From Lysobacter firmicutimachus (GTDB taxonomy: Bacteria; Pseudomonadota; Gammaproteobacteria; Xanthomonadales; Xanthomonadaceae), in contig NZ_JBANDL010000002.1 of assembly GCF_037027445.1 (NCBI RefSeq), forward strand, positions 3,906,001 to 3,970,000: 64,000 nucleotides of DNA. The letters run 5' to 3'. This document shows, in pieces, positions 53,701 to 62,572 of the stretch. Each line of letters begins with the position of its first letter. Within the stretch, counting starts at the first letter, position 1. The notes beneath the pieces were generated by a model. That model was not told the DNA's origin, did not search any database, and saw only the letters and a program-made list of their open reading frames with translations. Both the position numbers and the translations under genes were made by a program.

Positions 53701-55532
53701 GCTCCCGAGCCGGAGACCGAATGCGCGACCCGGTCGTTGGCATAACCCGCCGAAACCGTGCGAGAGCCGCCGTCGACGCTCGTGATGACGGCCTGCAGCG
53801 GACGCTTGAAGGGCGCGCTGTCGAAGGTATAGGTCTTTTTCGCGCCCGCAGGCAGCGTCACTTCGACGTTGGAGGCGGACGTATAGTTCAAAGTGACGCG
53901 GCCCGCCCCGCCGGCATGCTCGCTGCTGGTAACGCGGTTCTTGTCGTCGTAGGTGTAGCGCGCGACACGCACGCCTTGTTCGTCGATCACGCCGGTCAGG
54001 TTGTTCGCGTAATGGGCCGGGTTGCAATTGGCGATGGCGTTGCCCAGATGGTCGCGGCACAGCAGATCGGCCTCGGCATACAGATACTGCCGCCCGGCCC
54101 CCGAAGGACCGCCGTGGCGAACGCGGGTCAGACGGGCTGCGGCGTCGTACTCATACTCCAGCAACAGCTGACCGTCGGCCAGGACACGCTTCATGCGCAT
54201 TTCGTAACGGGTGCCGCTGGCCCCGACCGGGATCGCCACACGCGTGTATTCGAACTTCAGGCTGCGCCCGCTCGACGAGGCGACGCTCGCCACGTAGTTG
54301 GCATTCGGGCATTGCTCGGTTCCCAGCACGCTGCCGCCGCAATAGCTCAAGCTGAAAGTCCGGGCGCCTTCTTCGATCCGACGCAGACGGCCGTCGGCGC
54401 CGAACCAAAGGCTTTCGCCGCTCGGTCGCCTGAGCTGCCATACCCCCTTGGCCGCGATCACCGCAGCATCGGTCTCCTGCCGCAGGCTCATGTTCGCGCT
54501 GCTCGACGGCCGGTACATCCCGGCCGAGGCCACCCAGTTGGTGGATTCGATGTAGCCGTCGGCGCGCACCCAGAGGTTCGGATAGCCGCCGTTGTCGAAC
54601 ATCAGCCGATCCGAGAACGGATGCGACCAACTGTCGCTCATGCCGGACAGCAAAGGCACTTCTGCGATGGAATTGTAGACCCGCTGGAAGCTCCGCCCTT
54701 CCCAATCGAAATCGCTCTCGCGGTACTCCTTGTTTCCGGTATCCGCCGCGCAGGGATTGCCGTCGCGGGGGATCAGGTCCGGCGGCAATGCATCGCAGCT
54801 TGGCGCATATTGCTTGGCCACCTTGACGATCTGCCCCATCGCGCCGTTACGGCAGATGACCGGCCAAACGCCGCGTCCCGGCTCGCCGAAGCTGTTGTCG
54901 GTGGCGGTGAAAAGCGTCGGGCACTCGTACACGTCGACACGGTTCACCCGATAGATGTACTGGTGCCCGGTAGCCGGCGCTGTCGCAATCACCTCGCGCT
55001 GATTGGGTATCGACCCGCCGCTGTACTGGATCGCATTCATGACCACATGCGCGGTCTGGCCGTTGCTGCCCCACATGGTGTGCGGCGGCGACAGATATGC
55101 GCCTCGCAGGGTCGCCGTGTAGCTCCCGGAAAGCGGATAGGCACGCAGGCTCGCAGCGACCATTTCCTCTTCCGTATCGCATTTCAGGCCATCGCAGTCG
55201 GTCGCGTTTCCGCTCATGTGGCCGTCGTAGAAGTCGCCCACGTAGCGCGCGAAGGCGCTGTCCGGAACGCGATAGTCGAACAACGTGCCGTACTGGCCGT
55301 TGTACTGCACCTTGTTCTTCTGCAGCAGCGCGTTGCCTATCGGTGTCGCCGGCTCCGTGCGGATATAGGCTTCGGCCTCGGCCAGCGTCTTGAAGGTCTG
55401 CGACTCACCATTGGGCATGTAGCGCGACGCGCGGTACTCGTATTCGGGCACTTGCGCGTCGGCAGCGCCGGCGATCGACAGGAGAAGCAGCGCCGACAAG
55501 GCTGCTGCGGAACGCTGGGCTACGACGGCCAT
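50730..55532 (-). CDS. Exported Rhs-family polymorphic toxin
   Basis: A 1600-residue protein. A Sec signal peptide (residues 1-26, ending AGAADA) is followed by an N-terminal Cys-containing region. A DUF6531-like start comes next (ADTGNKEYRESDFDWEGRSF), then many YD repeats (GRVTxxxYDxxGN type) and the Rhs core end DPIGLEAGMSTYGYVEGRPL ALVDLFGL at about 1461-1488. The last 112 residues are the variable toxin: a His cluster PPHVTGQQEHAHV (1511, 1518, 1520) and GTGSHGTDP (1539), with AT-richer codons. I cannot name the toxin family; a His-dependent nuclease is possible. The signal peptide rather than a PAAR domain suggests Sec export. The immunity gene follows. Confidence 0.9.
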   Translation of the reverse strand: MAVVAQRSAAALSALLLLSIAGAADAQVPEYEYRASRYMPNGESQTFKTLAEAEAYIRTEPATPIGNALLQKNKVQYNGQYGTLFDYRVPDSAFARYVGDFYDGHMSGNATDCDGLKCDTEEEMVAASLRAYPLSGSYTATLRGAYLSPPHTMWGSNGQTAHVVMNAIQYSGGSIPNQREVIATAPATGHQYIYRVNRVDVYECPTLFTATDNSFGEPGRGVWPVICRNGAMGQIVKVAKQYAPSCDALPPDLIPRDGNPCAADTGNKEYRESDFDWEGRSFQRVYNSIAEVPLLSGMSDSWSHPFSDRLMFDNGGYPNLWVRADGYIESTNWVASAGMYRPSSSANMSLRQETDAAVIAAKGVWQLRRPSGESLWFGADGRLRRIEEGARTFSLSYCGGSVLGTEQCPNANYVASVASSSGRSLKFEYTRVAIPVGASGTRYEMRMKRVLADGQLLLEYEYDAAARLTRVRHGGPSGAGRQYLYAEADLLCRDHLGNAIANCNPAHYANNLTGVIDEQGVRVARYTYDDKNRVTSSEHAGGAGRVTLNYTSASNVEVTLPAGAKKTYTFDSAPFKRPLQAVITSVDGGSRTVSAGYANDRVAHSVSGSGARSEFSSSNGLYATSAIEGLTTGGSATPQTRTTQTDWNAAVGLPAERRVYDAGNALVGKQAWTYNARRQVVTASSIDPATSVARVTTLTYCESADVAAGTCPVAGLLKSVDGPRSDVADVARYTYYASDDPACASAPATCAYRKGDLWRVADALGHVTEYLRYDASGRLLSSKDANGVVTDLEYYPRGWLKASKVRGTNAASEADDVITRYEYDLIGQVKKVIQPDGAFVRYDYDAAHRLSDVYDNAGNRIHYTVDVAGNRTQEDTRDANGVLKRTLSRIYNQLGQLKTAKTADGHPTAFTYDAAGNADLTTDALNRKTDNDYDPLNRLAKTLQDVGGINAKIEYQYDALDRLTQVNDPKGLNTTYGYNGFGDQVQLSSPDTGITTRTFNAAGQVATKQDANDANPHTYTYDALGRPKTVSYGSGANDVEYDYDTVNAACATGETFAVGRVTAMRTEGTELKYCYDRFGRVVRKIQSVDAQSFTLRYAYTPAGELSALTYPDGAVADYVRDAQGRIVEIGVTPAGGVRSVLLNNVGYLPFGPATGWTYGNGRSLSRTYDLDYRAKTVFDPAAGGLSLAYGYNEAGELTELKDGLQSAFLAKYDYDALGRLKITRDGPTGTPLETYGYDATGNRTSLLRAGTTTTYSYPATSHRLSDVGGIARGYDAVGNTTSIGGAAKEFVYNANDRMSQVKLGGVVARSYRYNAIGERVAATNGASGPVAIYTLYDEAGNWIGDYEASGAAKQQAVWLGGSPVGVLVGADTVQKLHYVQPDHLGGPRSVIDANRNVAIWSWNAKSEVFGSDNPNQDPDQDGVAFVFDLRFPGQRFDVATGLNYNYFRDYDAGIGRYVQSDPIGLEAGMSTYGYVEGRPLALVDLFGLANSGQTVKIQGGNPTTVRIDPPHVTGQQEHAHVCEKGCKEIVVNRDGTGSHGTDPSKLKRRVKDYLRKHGFKLVICPPFFYDVLMQILARDCANGDGASCKLFQDLGGAGYR

Positions 55533-55840
55533 CGGTTTTCATCCATTGAAATGCATGCGCGCGCATCGCGGCGTCCGAGCCGGCCGTACGAGGACTTCGC
55601 CTCGTCGCGCACAAGCGATCGGATTCGATCGAACGCGGGATCGAAGTCATGATTCATTAGATTCCGACGCGGTTACAACTGGAATCGGCGACGGCAGTCC
55701 GAATCGGGAGACCAGTCACACTGCTTGATGGGTTGCATAGCGACGCGTCGGCAATCGTCTGCGCATCGGCGCAACCAGCCGCTCCGACCGCCGCTGCGCG
55801 CCCTGACTGCAGCCTGCTATTTCGCCAAACTCAGCAAATA
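55533..55840. other. Intergenic stretch between Rhs and the acetyltransferase
   Basis: No gene. A dyad ATTCCGAC...GGAAT near 55669-55694 stands out. The Rhs promoter should lie here; no clear sigma-70 site was seen. Confidence 0.4.
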
Positions 55841-56536
55841 CTAACCCGCTCGCCGCAACGCCCAGAACGGAATATCCCGCCGCAGTTCGAACCCATTGCG
55901 CTCGTACAAACCGATCGCGCGCGGGTTCTCGCGGCTGACGTGCAGGAACGGGATGCGGCCGCGGGCGTGGTTGTCGTTGGCCAGGAACAGCAGCAGTCGG
56001 CGTGCGTAGCCCAGGCCGAGGAAGTCGGGGTGGGTGCAGATCGCGCTGAGTTCGATGTAGTCGTGGGTGCCCATGCGCTCGCCGGCCATCGCTGCGAGGC
56101 GACCTTCGCGGTAGAAGCCGAAGTAACGGCCCAACTCCATCGTGCGCGGACGGAAGTAGTGCGGGTAGACCAGCGCCGTCAGCGCCAGCACGTCTTCGCG
56201 CTGGTCCGGGCCGAGTTCGACGATGCCGTCCGGGTCGGCTTCGCCGGCCACCGGCGCGGCGCAGACCATTTGCGCGAGATTGGCCAGATGGCGCAGCTCC
56301 CACCCCGGCGTTGCCGGCGGCGGTACGCCGAGCAGCAAGGCGGTGTCCTCGGGCGGCACCAGCGCGGCGAAGGCGCCGCTCAGCGCTTCGGCGGCATCGG
56401 CCGTTACCGAAGCGACGCCCAGGAAGGGCGCGATCTGCGCCGGGTAGCGCGCGGCCGGCTCATGGCGCTGCGCCAGGTCGAGGTGGCGGCTGATCAGCGA
56501 ATGCCAGATGGGGTTGTCCAGGACGTGCGCACTCAT
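55841..56536 (-). CDS. GNAT-family acetyltransferase (FR47-like)
   Basis: A 231-residue protein. The N-terminal half is divergent. The C-terminal half has GNAT marks: RLAAMAGERMGTHDYIELSA, ICTHPDFLGLGYARRLLLFL (acetyl-CoA binding, Q/RxxGxG/A) and HVSRENPRAIGLYERNGFEL. It matches the FR47-like group. The acceptor substrate is unknown. It is divergent from metF. Confidence 0.9.
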   Translation of the reverse strand: MSAHVLDNPIWHSLISRHLDLAQRHEPAARYPAQIAPFLGVASVTADAAEALSGAFAALVPPEDTALLLGVPPPATPGWELRHLANLAQMVCAAPVAGEADPDGIVELGPDQREDVLALTALVYPHYFRPRTMELGRYFGFYREGRLAAMAGERMGTHDYIELSAICTHPDFLGLGYARRLLLFLANDNHARGRIPFLHVSRENPRAIGLYERNGFELRRDIPFWALRRAG

Positions 56537-56695
56537 GCCGAACGGGCCGCTGGGAGGACGCTCCCTCTATAGCGCAGCCGCGGCGACGCCGCAGTCGTCG
56601 CCGGACCCGCGGCCTGCGCAGCGGCATGGACGGCAGCCGCATGGTCCCGGCCGGCCCCGCCGCGCACCGGCGGGATCGATACTTTTATTTCATCG

Positions 56696-56714
56696 CGATA
56701 AAGAGATATTATCG
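56696..56714. promoter_or_regulatory. Palindromic operator candidate at the metF promoter
   Basis: CGATAA-N7-TTATCG overlaps the likely -10 TATTAT (56707-56712), 27 bases before the metF start, in an AT-rich island. A repressor of methyl-cycle genes could bind here. The regulator is not identified. Confidence 0.5.
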
Positions 56715-56740
56715 ACCCACCCCCACGCCCGCCTGCGCCC

Positions 56741-57565
56741 ATGCTGCCGATCAGCTTCGAGTTCTATCCGCCCAAGACCGACGAGCAGCGCACGCAGCTG
56801 GACAAGACCGCCGCCAAGCTCAAATCCCACGCCCCGCAGTACGTGTCCTGCACCTTCGGCGCCGGCGGCTCGACCCTGAGCTACACCCCCGAGACCATCC
56901 GCCGCCTGCGCGAAGCGCATCGGCTCGATGCCGCGCCGCACCTGTCCTGCGTCGGCGGCACCCGCGCCGAAATCCGCGAACTGCTGGGGCTGTACCGCGA
57001 GCTGGGCTGCAAGCGCCTGGTCACGCTGCGCGGCGACCTGCCCTCGGGCATGGCCAGCGCCGGCGACCTGCGCTACGCCAACGAACTGGTCGAGTTCATC
57101 CGCGCCGAAACCGGCGATCACTTCCACATCGAAGTCGCCGCCTATCCGGAGACCCACCCGCAGGCGCGCGATGCGCTGTCGGATCTGGAGAACTTCAAGC
57201 GCAAGGTCCGCGCCGGCGCGAACGGTGCGATCACCCAGTACTTCTACAACCCCGACGCTTACTTCCGCTTCGTCGACGACGTACGCGCAGCGGGCATCGA
57301 CATTCCGATCGTGCCGGGGATCATGCCGATCTCCAACTTCAGCCAGTTGCGCCGCTTCTCGGACCTGTGCGGCGCGGAGATTCCGCGCTGGATCGGCCAG
57401 CGCATGCAGGCCTACGGCGACGACGCGGACAGCATCCGCGAATTCGGCGCGGACGTGGTAGCGCAGCTGTGCCGCCGGCTGGTCGAGGGCGGTGCGCCCG
57501 GGCTGCACTTCTACACGCTCAACCTGGCCAAGCCGACCCAGACCGTGTTGGCGCGGATCGCCTGA
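56741..57565 (+). CDS. metF: Methylenetetrahydrofolate reductase
   Basis: A 274-residue FAD enzyme that reduces 5,10-methylene-THF to 5-methyl-THF for methionine synthesis. It starts PISFEFYPPKTDEQRTQLDK and contains FGAGGSTLSYTPETIRRL, LVTLRGDLPSG, VAAYPETHPQA, GANGAITQYFYNPDAYFRFV and IVPGIMPISNFSQL, all typical. The length fits the bacterial single-domain form. Transcribed alone from an AT-rich promoter that overlaps a palindrome. Confidence 0.97.
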   Translation: MLPISFEFYPPKTDEQRTQLDKTAAKLKSHAPQYVSCTFGAGGSTLSYTPETIRRLREAHRLDAAPHLSCVGGTRAEIRELLGLYRELGCKRLVTLRGDLPSGMASAGDLRYANELVEFIRAETGDHFHIEVAAYPETHPQARDALSDLENFKRKVRAGANGAITQYFYNPDAYFRFVDDVRAAGIDIPIVPGIMPISNFSQLRRFSDLCGAEIPRWIGQRMQAYGDDADSIREFGADVVAQLCRRLVEGGAPGLHFYTLNLAKPTQTVLARIA

Positions 57566-57828
57566 AGCGTCCGGCCTTAACCGTTCAGACGAGGCGAAAA
57601 GCAAGCGCCGGCGTCGCAGTTCTATCTGACCTGGCGCGGCTGCTGGCCGGTTTTGCTAAAGCAGTTCTCAACCTCTATTTGCGATCGGACAAGTTCGTTC
57701 TTGAGCCTTGCGACGACGCGGCGGCTCACTGAGCCCAGGATGCATCGCCGCGACGAGCGATGCCCTCGCGACCGCCACCGCGGCTGAGGCCGCGGCGTGC
57801 CGCGGTCCCTCAATGGAGAGAACGCACC
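57566..57828. other. Intergenic stretch between metF and the metalloprotease
   Basis: No gene. Somewhat less GC-rich than the flanks (57600-57720). I see no clear terminator for metF. Confidence 0.35.
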
Positions 57829-59100
57829 ATGTCCGCACGCCATAAGCCGCTGCCCCTCAGCGTCGCCGTCGTACTGTCCCTGGGCCTGGCCGGCGCCGCT
57901 GCCGCCGCCGAACCCGCTCCGCTGTTCGGCTCCCCCGCTTCCAGCCTGGCGCGCAGCGCCGCCAGCGACAGCGCCTACCGCGCGGCCCGGGCCGAGCGCG
58001 CCGCGGTCCGGGTCGATCTGGTCCGCGCCGACACCGCGCAGATCACCGAGACCCAGGACACCCTGCTGCTGAACCTGGCTCCGGGCGTGAGCCTGAAAGC
58101 GCATAAGCTGCAGGCCGAACGCAAGCCCGACGGCGTGGTCATCTGGCAGGGCCTGGTCGGCGATCCGAACAAGCAGCTCAAGCGCATCAACACCTTCACC
58201 GGCGCCGAACTCATCGACGACCCGGAAGAGTCGGCGATCATCGTCCGCAACGGCGACAAGATCGCCGGTACCGTGCGCAGCGGCGGCAAGCTGTACCGCA
58301 TCGATCCGCTCAAGCGCGGCGGCCACACCATCAGCCTGATCGACGAATCGCGCATGCCGCCGGACCATCCGGCCTCGGGCTACAACGCCAAGCCGATCGT
58401 GCCCTTCGTCAACGACCCCGGCTTCGACGAGGCCGCCTTCAACCAGAAAGCGCCGTACACGGTGCGGGTGATGGTGGTCTACACCCAGGCCGCGGCGAAC
58501 GCGGTCGGCGACACGCTGGCCAAGGCCAATCTGGCGATCACCGAGAGCAACCAGAGCTTCGCCAACAGCGCGGTCAACGTGCGCTTCCAACTCGCCGGCC
58601 AATACACCAGCAGCTACGTGACCGCCGGCTTCGATACCGACCTGAGCCGCTTCCGCGGCACCGCCGACGGCTATCTCGACAGCTACCACACCACCCGCAA
58701 CAACATCGCCGCCGACGTCAACGTGCTGATCATCACCGACAATGCGTACTGCGGCCTGGGCTATCTGAACTCGAACGCCGCCGGCGCCTTCAGCGTGGTC
58801 GGCCACACCTGCATGACCGGCTATTACAGCTTCGCCCACGAGATCGGCCACAACTTCGGCGCTCACCACGATCCCAACAACGGCACCAACACCGTCTATC
58901 CCTACGGTCACGGCTACTGGGCGCCGAACAAGACCTGGCGCACCGTCATGGCCTACAACTGCGGTTCGAACTGCCCGCGCCTGAAATACTGGTCGAACCC
59001 CAACATCACCTACAACGGCGTGCCGATGGGCACCGCGGCGAAGAGCAACAACGCCCGCGTGCTCAACGAGCGCGCCGCGACGGTGGCGGCGTTCCGCTGA
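57829..59100 (+). CDS. Secreted zinc metalloprotease (metzincin, M12 type)
   Basis: A 423-residue protein with a signal peptide (residues 1-27), a propeptide of about 150 residues and a catalytic domain with the full metzincin zinc motif HEIGHNFGAHHD (His337, Glu338, His341, His347). The Met-turn is provided by TVMAYNC. Two Cys pairs (YCGLGY...HTCMTGYY and NCGSNCPRL) may form disulfides. The domain is of the reprolysin-like group. It is secreted by Sec and probably digests extracellular proteins, fitting the predatory or lytic habit of Lysobacter. GGAGAG precedes the ATG. Confidence 0.93.
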   Translation: MSARHKPLPLSVAVVLSLGLAGAAAAAEPAPLFGSPASSLARSAASDSAYRAARAERAAVRVDLVRADTAQITETQDTLLLNLAPGVSLKAHKLQAERKPDGVVIWQGLVGDPNKQLKRINTFTGAELIDDPEESAIIVRNGDKIAGTVRSGGKLYRIDPLKRGGHTISLIDESRMPPDHPASGYNAKPIVPFVNDPGFDEAAFNQKAPYTVRVMVVYTQAAANAVGDTLAKANLAITESNQSFANSAVNVRFQLAGQYTSSYVTAGFDTDLSRFRGTADGYLDSYHTTRNNIAADVNVLIITDNAYCGLGYLNSNAAGAFSVVGHTCMTGYYSFAHEIGHNFGAHHDPNNGTNTVYPYGHGYWAPNKTWRTVMAYNCGSNCPRLKYWSNPNITYNGVPMGTAAKSNNARVLNERAATVAAFR

Positions 59101-59248
59101 GCCCGGACGCAGGCGGCGCCGCGCGCGCCGCCTGCCTTGGCCGGCCCGCCCACCGCGGCCGGATCCGGTGCACGGACGCCGCCCCGTCTTGTCCGGTTCC
59201 TGTACCGGCGCACTGTCCCGCGGCCGCGCGCGGCGCTAGGCTGAGCGG

Positions 59249-60001
59249 ATGCCTTGGTTCGCCCGCTCCCGCTCCTCGCTGCCGTTGTTCGCGCTCGCCG
59301 CCGTCGCGTCCATCGCCGTCCCCTGCTACCCGGCGCCGGCCGCGGCGGAGATCCGCCGCTGCACCGACGCGCACGGCAATTCGGTCTATACCGATCGCGA
59401 CTGCGCCGCCGCCGGCGGCGTCGATCGGCTGCCGCGCGGCGCCGCCGCCCAGGCGCAAAACCCGGCCCAGAACGGCGGCGGCTGCGCGCGCAACCTGCGC
59501 GATCTGGTCGGCCAGATCACCAACGCCATCGACGCCCAGGACGGCAACCGGCTGGCCGCGGTCTATCACTGGACCGGCATGTCCGACGACCAGGCCTATG
59601 CGGTGTTGCAGCGCCTGGATGCGATCGCCCATCGGCCCCTGATCGACATCGCCCCGGTGCTTCCGGCCGCACCGCCGCCGCCCGAGCCCGGCCCCTGGAC
59701 CACCCTGCCGCCGGCCGCGCCGAACGCCGCCACCGCACCGCTGCCGCCGGCCGAACCGCCCTCGCCCGCGCTGGTCAGCCCCCTGGGCCGCCCCAGCGGC
59801 GCGGCGGCCACGGCCGCCGATGCAGACGCGGCGGCGCCCACCGCAACGGCCGAGACCGCCGCAGCCGCGGTCGCCGCGACCCCACGCCGGCGCGCGCCGG
59901 TCGGCCTGCGCCTGGAGCAGACCCTGGGCAACGGCATCACGCCCTCGCGCACCGTGTTCGGCCTGACCCGCCATTTCGGCTGCTGGTGGATCAAGGGCTG
60001 A
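59249..60001 (+). CDS. DUF4124-domain exported protein
   Basis: A 250-residue protein with a signal peptide (about residues 1-33), then a DUF4124 start (EIRRCTDAHGNSVYTDRDC), which is typical of small periplasmic Cys-containing proteins. A helical middle (about 75-135) is followed by a long Pro/Ala/Thr-rich linker and a C-terminal segment (RHFGCWWIKG). The role is unknown. It is 148 bases after the metalloprotease and 120 before ilvE, so it may stand alone. Confidence 0.82.
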   Translation: MPWFARSRSSLPLFALAAVASIAVPCYPAPAAAEIRRCTDAHGNSVYTDRDCAAAGGVDRLPRGAAAQAQNPAQNGGGCARNLRDLVGQITNAIDAQDGNRLAAVYHWTGMSDDQAYAVLQRLDAIAHRPLIDIAPVLPAAPPPPEPGPWTTLPPAAPNAATAPLPPAEPPSPALVSPLGRPSGAAATAADADAAAPTATAETAAAAVAATPRRRAPVGLRLEQTLGNGITPSRTVFGLTRHFGCWWIKG

Positions 60002-60121
60002 ACCCTTCCCGCGGCCGATCCGGCACGCGTCCCCGCCTCACACAGACGGCCCCGTACGTTGGGCCTGCATGCGCGCGCAGGGCACAATAGGCGTTTCTCC
60101 ACCCCACGACGGAAGCCGACG

Positions 60122-61036
60122 ATGCAATACCCCGAATGGATCTGGCACAACGGCGCGATCAAGCGCTGGGCCGAAGCGACCACCCACGTCATGTCGCACG
60201 CGCTGCACTACGGCTCGTCCGTATTCGAGGGCATCCGCACCTACGACACGCCGCAGGGGCCGATCATCTTCCGCCTCAACGACCACAATCGCCGCCTGTA
60301 CGCCTCGGCCAAGATCTACGACATGGCGGTGCCGTACTCGCTAGAGCAGATCAACCAGGCCTGCCATGAGGTGATCAAGGCCAACGGCCACACCACCGAC
60401 TACCTGCGTCCGGTCGCCTACCGCGGCCTCGGCGGTTTCGGCCTGTCCGCCGACACCCCGACCGACGTCGCCGTGGCGACCTGGAAGATGGGCCAGTACC
60501 TCGGCCCGAGCGTGCTCGAGGAAGGCATCGACGCTTGCGTGTCGAGCTGGCAGCGCTTCGCGCCGAACACCATTCCGGCCGGCGCCAAGGCCGGCGGCAA
60601 CTACCTGTCCGGCCAGTTGGTCGCGCGCGAGGCGCGCCGCCTGGGCTTCGGCGAAGGCATCGCCCTGGCCTCGACCGGGCTGCTCTCGGAAGGCGCGGGC
60701 GAGAACCTGTTCCTGGTGTTCGACGGCGCCCTGCACACCACCCCGGTCAGCGCCGCCCTGCTCAACGGCATCACCCGCAACACCATCATCACCCTCGCCC
60801 GCGACGCCGGCATCGAAGTGATCGAACGCGACCTGCCGCGCGAGTACCTGTACCTGTGCGATGAGCTGTTCATGTGCGGCACCGCCGCCGAGATCACCCC
60901 GATCCGCTCGGTCGACGGCCGCCAGGTCGGCAGCGGCCGCCGCGGCCCGGTCACCGAACGCATCCAGGACCTGTTCTTCGGCCTGTTCAACGGCAAGACG
61001 GCCGATAAGTACGGGTGGCTGGAGCCCGTCAGCTGA
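60122..61036 (+). CDS. ilvE: Branched-chain amino acid aminotransferase
   Basis: A 304-residue class IV PLP aminotransferase acting on Val, Leu and Ile. It starts QYPEWIWHNGAIKRWAEATT, with the HALHYGSSVFEGIRTY block. GAKAGGNYLSGQLVAREARR holds the region of the catalytic Lys, and SEGAGENLFLVFDG and LCDELFMCGTAAEITPIRSV complete the family pattern. Length and motifs are standard. The ATG follows a GACGGAAG-type ribosome site. A 14-bp terminator hairpin follows at 61117. Confidence 0.97.
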   Translation: MQYPEWIWHNGAIKRWAEATTHVMSHALHYGSSVFEGIRTYDTPQGPIIFRLNDHNRRLYASAKIYDMAVPYSLEQINQACHEVIKANGHTTDYLRPVAYRGLGGFGLSADTPTDVAVATWKMGQYLGPSVLEEGIDACVSSWQRFAPNTIPAGAKAGGNYLSGQLVAREARRLGFGEGIALASTGLLSEGAGENLFLVFDGALHTTPVSAALLNGITRNTIITLARDAGIEVIERDLPREYLYLCDELFMCGTAAEITPIRSVDGRQVGSGRRGPVTERIQDLFFGLFNGKTADKYGWLEPVS

Positions 61037-61049
61037 CGCTGCCGGGCCG

Positions 61050-61072
61050 GGATTCGGGATTCGGGATTCGTA
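61050..61072. repeat. Short tandem GGGATTC repeats
   Basis: Three tandem copies of GGGATTC follow ilvE. Related GAATCCC copies recur at 61170-61250 and near 63420-63445. Confidence 0.75.
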
Positions 61073-61116
61073 GAGCGCTTCGTCCCCTTCCGACCCTGCA
61101 CGCAAGCTTCAAACAA

Positions 61117-61157
61117 GAACGCCCGGCTTCCATCGAAGCCGGGCGTTCTGCTTTTTA
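61117..61157 (+). terminator. Terminator after ilvE
   Basis: A perfect 14-bp stem GAACGCCCGGCTTC/GAAGCCGGGCGTTC with a 4-base loop and TGCTTTTT. Confidence 0.9.
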
Positions 61158-61169
61158 GCTCTTGCTCAA

Positions 61170-61252
61170 CCAATCCCTAATCTCTAATCCCGAATCCCAA
61201 ATTCCAAATCCCAGCTCGACCAATCCCGGCTCAACCAATCCCGAATCCCAAG
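61170..61252. repeat. Degenerate tandem AATCCC repeats
   Basis: Repeats of CCAATCCC, CTAATC and GAATCCC variants fill the space between the ilvE terminator and the sensor kinase end. They are reverse-complement relatives of the GGGATTC repeats at 61050. Confidence 0.7.
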
Positions 61253-62568
61253 GTAGCCACCACCCCGCGCGTCTCGCCGGGCTTCACCCGCACGTCCCAG
61301 CCGTACAGGGCGCACAGGCGGCGCACGATCGACAGGCCGATACCGCCGCCCTGGGAATGGCCGGCGTGGGTGCCGCGGTAGCCGCGCTCGAACAGCTTGG
61401 CCGCGTCTTCGGCGCTGAGGCCGGGGCCGGAATCGATCACTTCGACCGAGTCGGGGTACAGGCGCACCACCACTTCGCCCTCGGTGGTGTACTTGACTGC
61501 GTTGCCGATCAGGTTGCCCAGCGCCACCGCGACCGCGGCCTCCGGCGCGTCGACCACCAGCCCGCGCTCGCCTTCGATGCGCAGCGCCAGCGGCTTGCCG
61601 CCGAGCTGGGCGCGGTGGGCGTCGAGCAGTTGCTCGGACAGCTTGGCGATGTCGGTCGAGCCGTGCCCGCGCTCGTTGCGCGACAGCAGCAGCAGGGCGC
61701 TGATCAGGTCAGTGCACTGCTGCTCGGCGCGCTGGATACGCAATAGTCGGTTGCGAGTCTTGTCTTCCAGATCGGGCCGCGACAGCAGCAGCTCGACCGC
61801 GCCCTTGATCACCGCCAGCGGGGTGCGCAGCTCGTGGCTGACGTCGGCGTTGAACTCGCGGTCGCGCTGGACCACGTTGGTCAGGCGCTCGGCGTAGTCG
61901 TCCAGGGCCTCGGCCAACTGGCCGACCTCGTCGTCGGGGAAATGCGCGGCCAGCGCCTCGGACTGGGCGCTGCGGCCGGACCGCTTGAGCCGGTTGGCCA
62001 GTTCCGACACCGGGCTCATGACCCGCGACGCCGCCCACCAGCCGACCAGCAGCGAGAACAGGGTGAACACCAGCACCGACAGGTAGATCGCGCGATTGAA
62101 CTGGGCCTCGCCCTTGCTGGCCTGGGTCATGTCGTAGGCGAGGAAGAACCACTCGGTCGGCGTCTTGCGCACCGCGAGCTTGTACGAAAACGGGGTGCCG
62201 TCCGTGTTCTTGCCCTGGATGTTGTGAATGCCGTCGGGCAGCGCGTACCAGTCGGGCTCTTCCAGGCGCAGGTTCTCGAAGCGGTCGCTCTTGACCACCC
62301 GTCCATAGACCTGCTTGAACGGCACCGGCGGGTTGGAATCCGGCGCCAGGTAGAACTGGCGCGCGTACTCGTCGATGTTGCGGTTCATCGCGTCCTCGAC
62401 CAACTGGTTCTCGACCCGAGTGCGGGTCCAGTTGGTCGCGAACGCGAACATCGCGGTCAGGCCGAAGCCCAACAGCACGAACGACAGAATGATTCGGCTG
62501 CGCAGGCGCCGCCGGAATCGCTTCTTTTTCCTTAGCCGCGAGCTCGCGGCAGGTTCTTCCGATGCCAC
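61231..62568 (-). CDS. Sensor histidine kinase
   Basis: A 445-residue two-component sensor. Two membrane segments (about 25-46 and 163-185) enclose a periplasmic sensing region. A HAMP region follows, then the H box in DVSHELRTPLAVIKG, the N box NLIGNAVKYT, the G boxes DSGPGL and GGGIGLSIVRRL. It is orthologous in layout to the OmpR-partner kinases. The signal is unknown. The start lies 4 bases after the regulator gene stop, so the pair is one operon. Confidence 0.95.
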   Translation of the reverse strand: MASEEPAASSRLRKKKRFRRRLRSRIILSFVLLGFGLTAMFAFATNWTRTRVENQLVEDAMNRNIDEYARQFYLAPDSNPPVPFKQVYGRVVKSDRFENLRLEEPDWYALPDGIHNIQGKNTDGTPFSYKLAVRKTPTEWFFLAYDMTQASKGEAQFNRAIYLSVLVFTLFSLLVGWWAASRVMSPVSELANRLKRSGRSAQSEALAAHFPDDEVGQLAEALDDYAERLTNVVQRDREFNADVSHELRTPLAVIKGAVELLLSRPDLEDKTRNRLLRIQRAEQQCTDLISALLLLSRNERGHGSTDIAKLSEQLLDAHRAQLGGKPLALRIEGERGLVVDAPEAAVAVALGNLIGNAVKYTTEGEVVVRLYPDSVEVIDSGPGLSAEDAAKLFERGYRGTHAGHSQGGGIGLSIVRRLCALYGWDVRVKPGETRGVVATLGFGIG

Positions 62569-62572
62569 GCGC

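Noticed and set aside
52482..55652. 1056-codon open frame antisense to the Rhs gene
   Set aside because: It is the mirror of YD repeats, rich in Val/Ala/Asp, with no domain; the minus-strand Rhs frame has signal peptide, repeats and core motif.
61050..61252. GGGATTC repeats as a possible CRISPR array or attachment site
   Set aside because: Units are 7-8 bases without spacers; they are simple tandem repeats.
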